From positions 868,001 to 932,000 of the forward strand of contig NZ_CP044016.1 in the NCBI RefSeq assembly GCF_004337365.2: 64,000 nucleotides of DNA, written 5' to 3'. Both the position numbers and the translations under genes were made by a program. This DNA comes from Rhizosphaericola mali (lineage in GTDB: Bacteria > Bacteroidota > Bacteroidia > Chitinophagales > Chitinophagaceae). This document shows, piece by piece, positions 63,652 to 64,000 of the stretch (positions are counted from its first letter, which is position 1; each line of letters opens with the position of its first letter). The notes under the pieces are model-generated. The model was not told where the DNA came from, did no database searches, and saw nothing but the letters and a program-made list of their open reading frames with translations.

Positions 63652-64000
63652 TTACATACCAGATATTTTGCCATATCTAGGAATTTCTTTGCCGAATTGT
63701 TCCTTGACCCAATGCAGCTGCATAAAACCGTTCACTGCATTATAATCTTTAAGTGAAAACCTTGTGTTTAATTCACTACTGTTCCCCAACGTACTGCCAA
63801 CTCCTGTAATTAAAGGATTGACGTTTAAATAAATGTCCGTTACCAAATCACTTTCTATAAAGGCATTAAATGTATCTGTTCCTCCTCCTATTGCGATTTC
63901 GGTTAATCCTTTTGCAGACGCAAATTCTACAGCTTTCTCTGGACTTTCGATAGTCCTGTAATTTTTTGTAATTATTGAATTATTAGACAATACAATGATT
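63652..64000 (-). CDS. Dihydrofolate reductase/RibD-like protein, 5' end outside window
   Basis: The C-terminal 116 residues or so of a DHFR-family (RibD C-terminal domain-like) reductase. AIGGGTDTFNAFIESDLVTD and LNVNPLITGVGSTLG match the usual GGGxL and P-x-x-GxG region, and FMQLHWVKEQF ends the domain. The frame stays open to base 64000, so the start lies outside; the TTG at 63990 is internal. Such proteins are common NADPH reductases near AraC/SDR genes in Bacteroidota accessory DNA. Confidence 0.8.
   Translation of the reverse strand, partial: IIVLSNNSIITKNYRTIESPEKAVEFASAKGLTEIAIGGGTDTFNAFIESDLVTDIYLNVNPLITGVGSTLGNSSELNTRFSLKDYNAVNGFMQLHWVKEQFGKEIPRYGKISGM

Larger units (their letters stand above)
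59286..64000. mobile_element. Integrated genomic island, one end in window
   Basis: Bounded on the left by a duplicated tRNA-Val 3' half (59290-59331), with a tyrosine recombinase gene 160 bp inside and then an AraC regulator, an SDR, an F420-type oxidoreductase and a truncated DHFR-like gene. By eye the island genes appear richer in GC (near 45 percent) than the chromosomal genes around them. Because the fragment is the 3' half on the minus strand, the complete tRNA carrying the other end must lie to the right, outside the window. Confidence 0.75.

Noticed and set aside
1-64000. CRISPR array, rRNA genes, intact insertion sequences
   Set aside because: No regularly spaced direct repeats, no rRNA-like stretches and no transposase frames with terminal inverted repeats were seen. 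The only mobile-element signals are at the island end.

Overview
The window looks like chromosomal DNA of a Bacteroidota species, most likely Chitinophagaceae or a close relative; the family level is inference. The evidence is: two SusC/SusD outer-membrane import pairs, an ECF sigma/FecR pair feeding one of them, KduI/KduD with DUF4861 and GH35 enzymes, many DUF-type lipoproteins, AT-rich DNA, no obvious Shine-Dalgarno sequences, and several promoters of the Bacteroidota type (TTTG, about 19-20 nt, TAnnTTTG).

Layout. 1-5.9 kb: a uronate/galactoside degradation operon on the minus strand (kduD, kduI, DUF4861, GH35 running off the left edge) with a divergent LacI regulator and a candidate operator between them. 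5.9-17.2 kb: mostly housekeeping and envelope genes: S9 peptidase, SRAP protein, a phosphorylase-like protein lacking the PLP lysine, an Nramp-UspA fusion, cmk, and a DeoR regulator. 17.4-23.2 kb: SusC, SusD and a DUF4397 lipoprotein. 23.3-44.2 kb: core genes rpmI, rplT, speA, glnS, tilS, RRM and cold-shock proteins, an LpxL-like acyltransferase, yidC, mgsA, an FAD dehydrogenase, malQ, a purine nucleoside phosphorylase and tRNA-Val(TAC). 44.5-59.2 kb: an SDR/HxlR pair, two TlpA-like thioredoxin proteins, an ECF sigma-FecR-SusC-SusD-TlpA operon on the minus strand, an M16 peptidase and ApbE. 59.29 kb to the right edge: one end of an integrated genomic island.

The island call is the strongest structural result. 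A 42-nt block identical to the 3' half of the tRNA-Val gene at 44155-44229, starting exactly at the anticodon loop, lies on the minus strand at 59290-59331 together with a copy of the tRNA's terminator. A tyrosine recombinase starts 160 bp inside. The genes beyond it (AraC regulator, SDR, F420-type NAD(P) oxidoreductase, DHFR/RibD-like protein) look richer in GC than their neighbours. The reconstituted tRNA should lie beyond the right edge.

Other points to follow up: the phosphorylase-like protein at 10293-11945 has Thr where the PLP-binding Lys of GT35 enzymes sits; several strong hairpins sit directly against start codons (tilS, a GNAT gene, malQ, and the yidC leader); and 4-alpha-glucanotransferase carries a lysine-rich tail. 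I did not find a clearly undescribed multi-gene system. No CRISPR array, rRNA operon, intact insertion sequence or recognisable riboswitch was seen.
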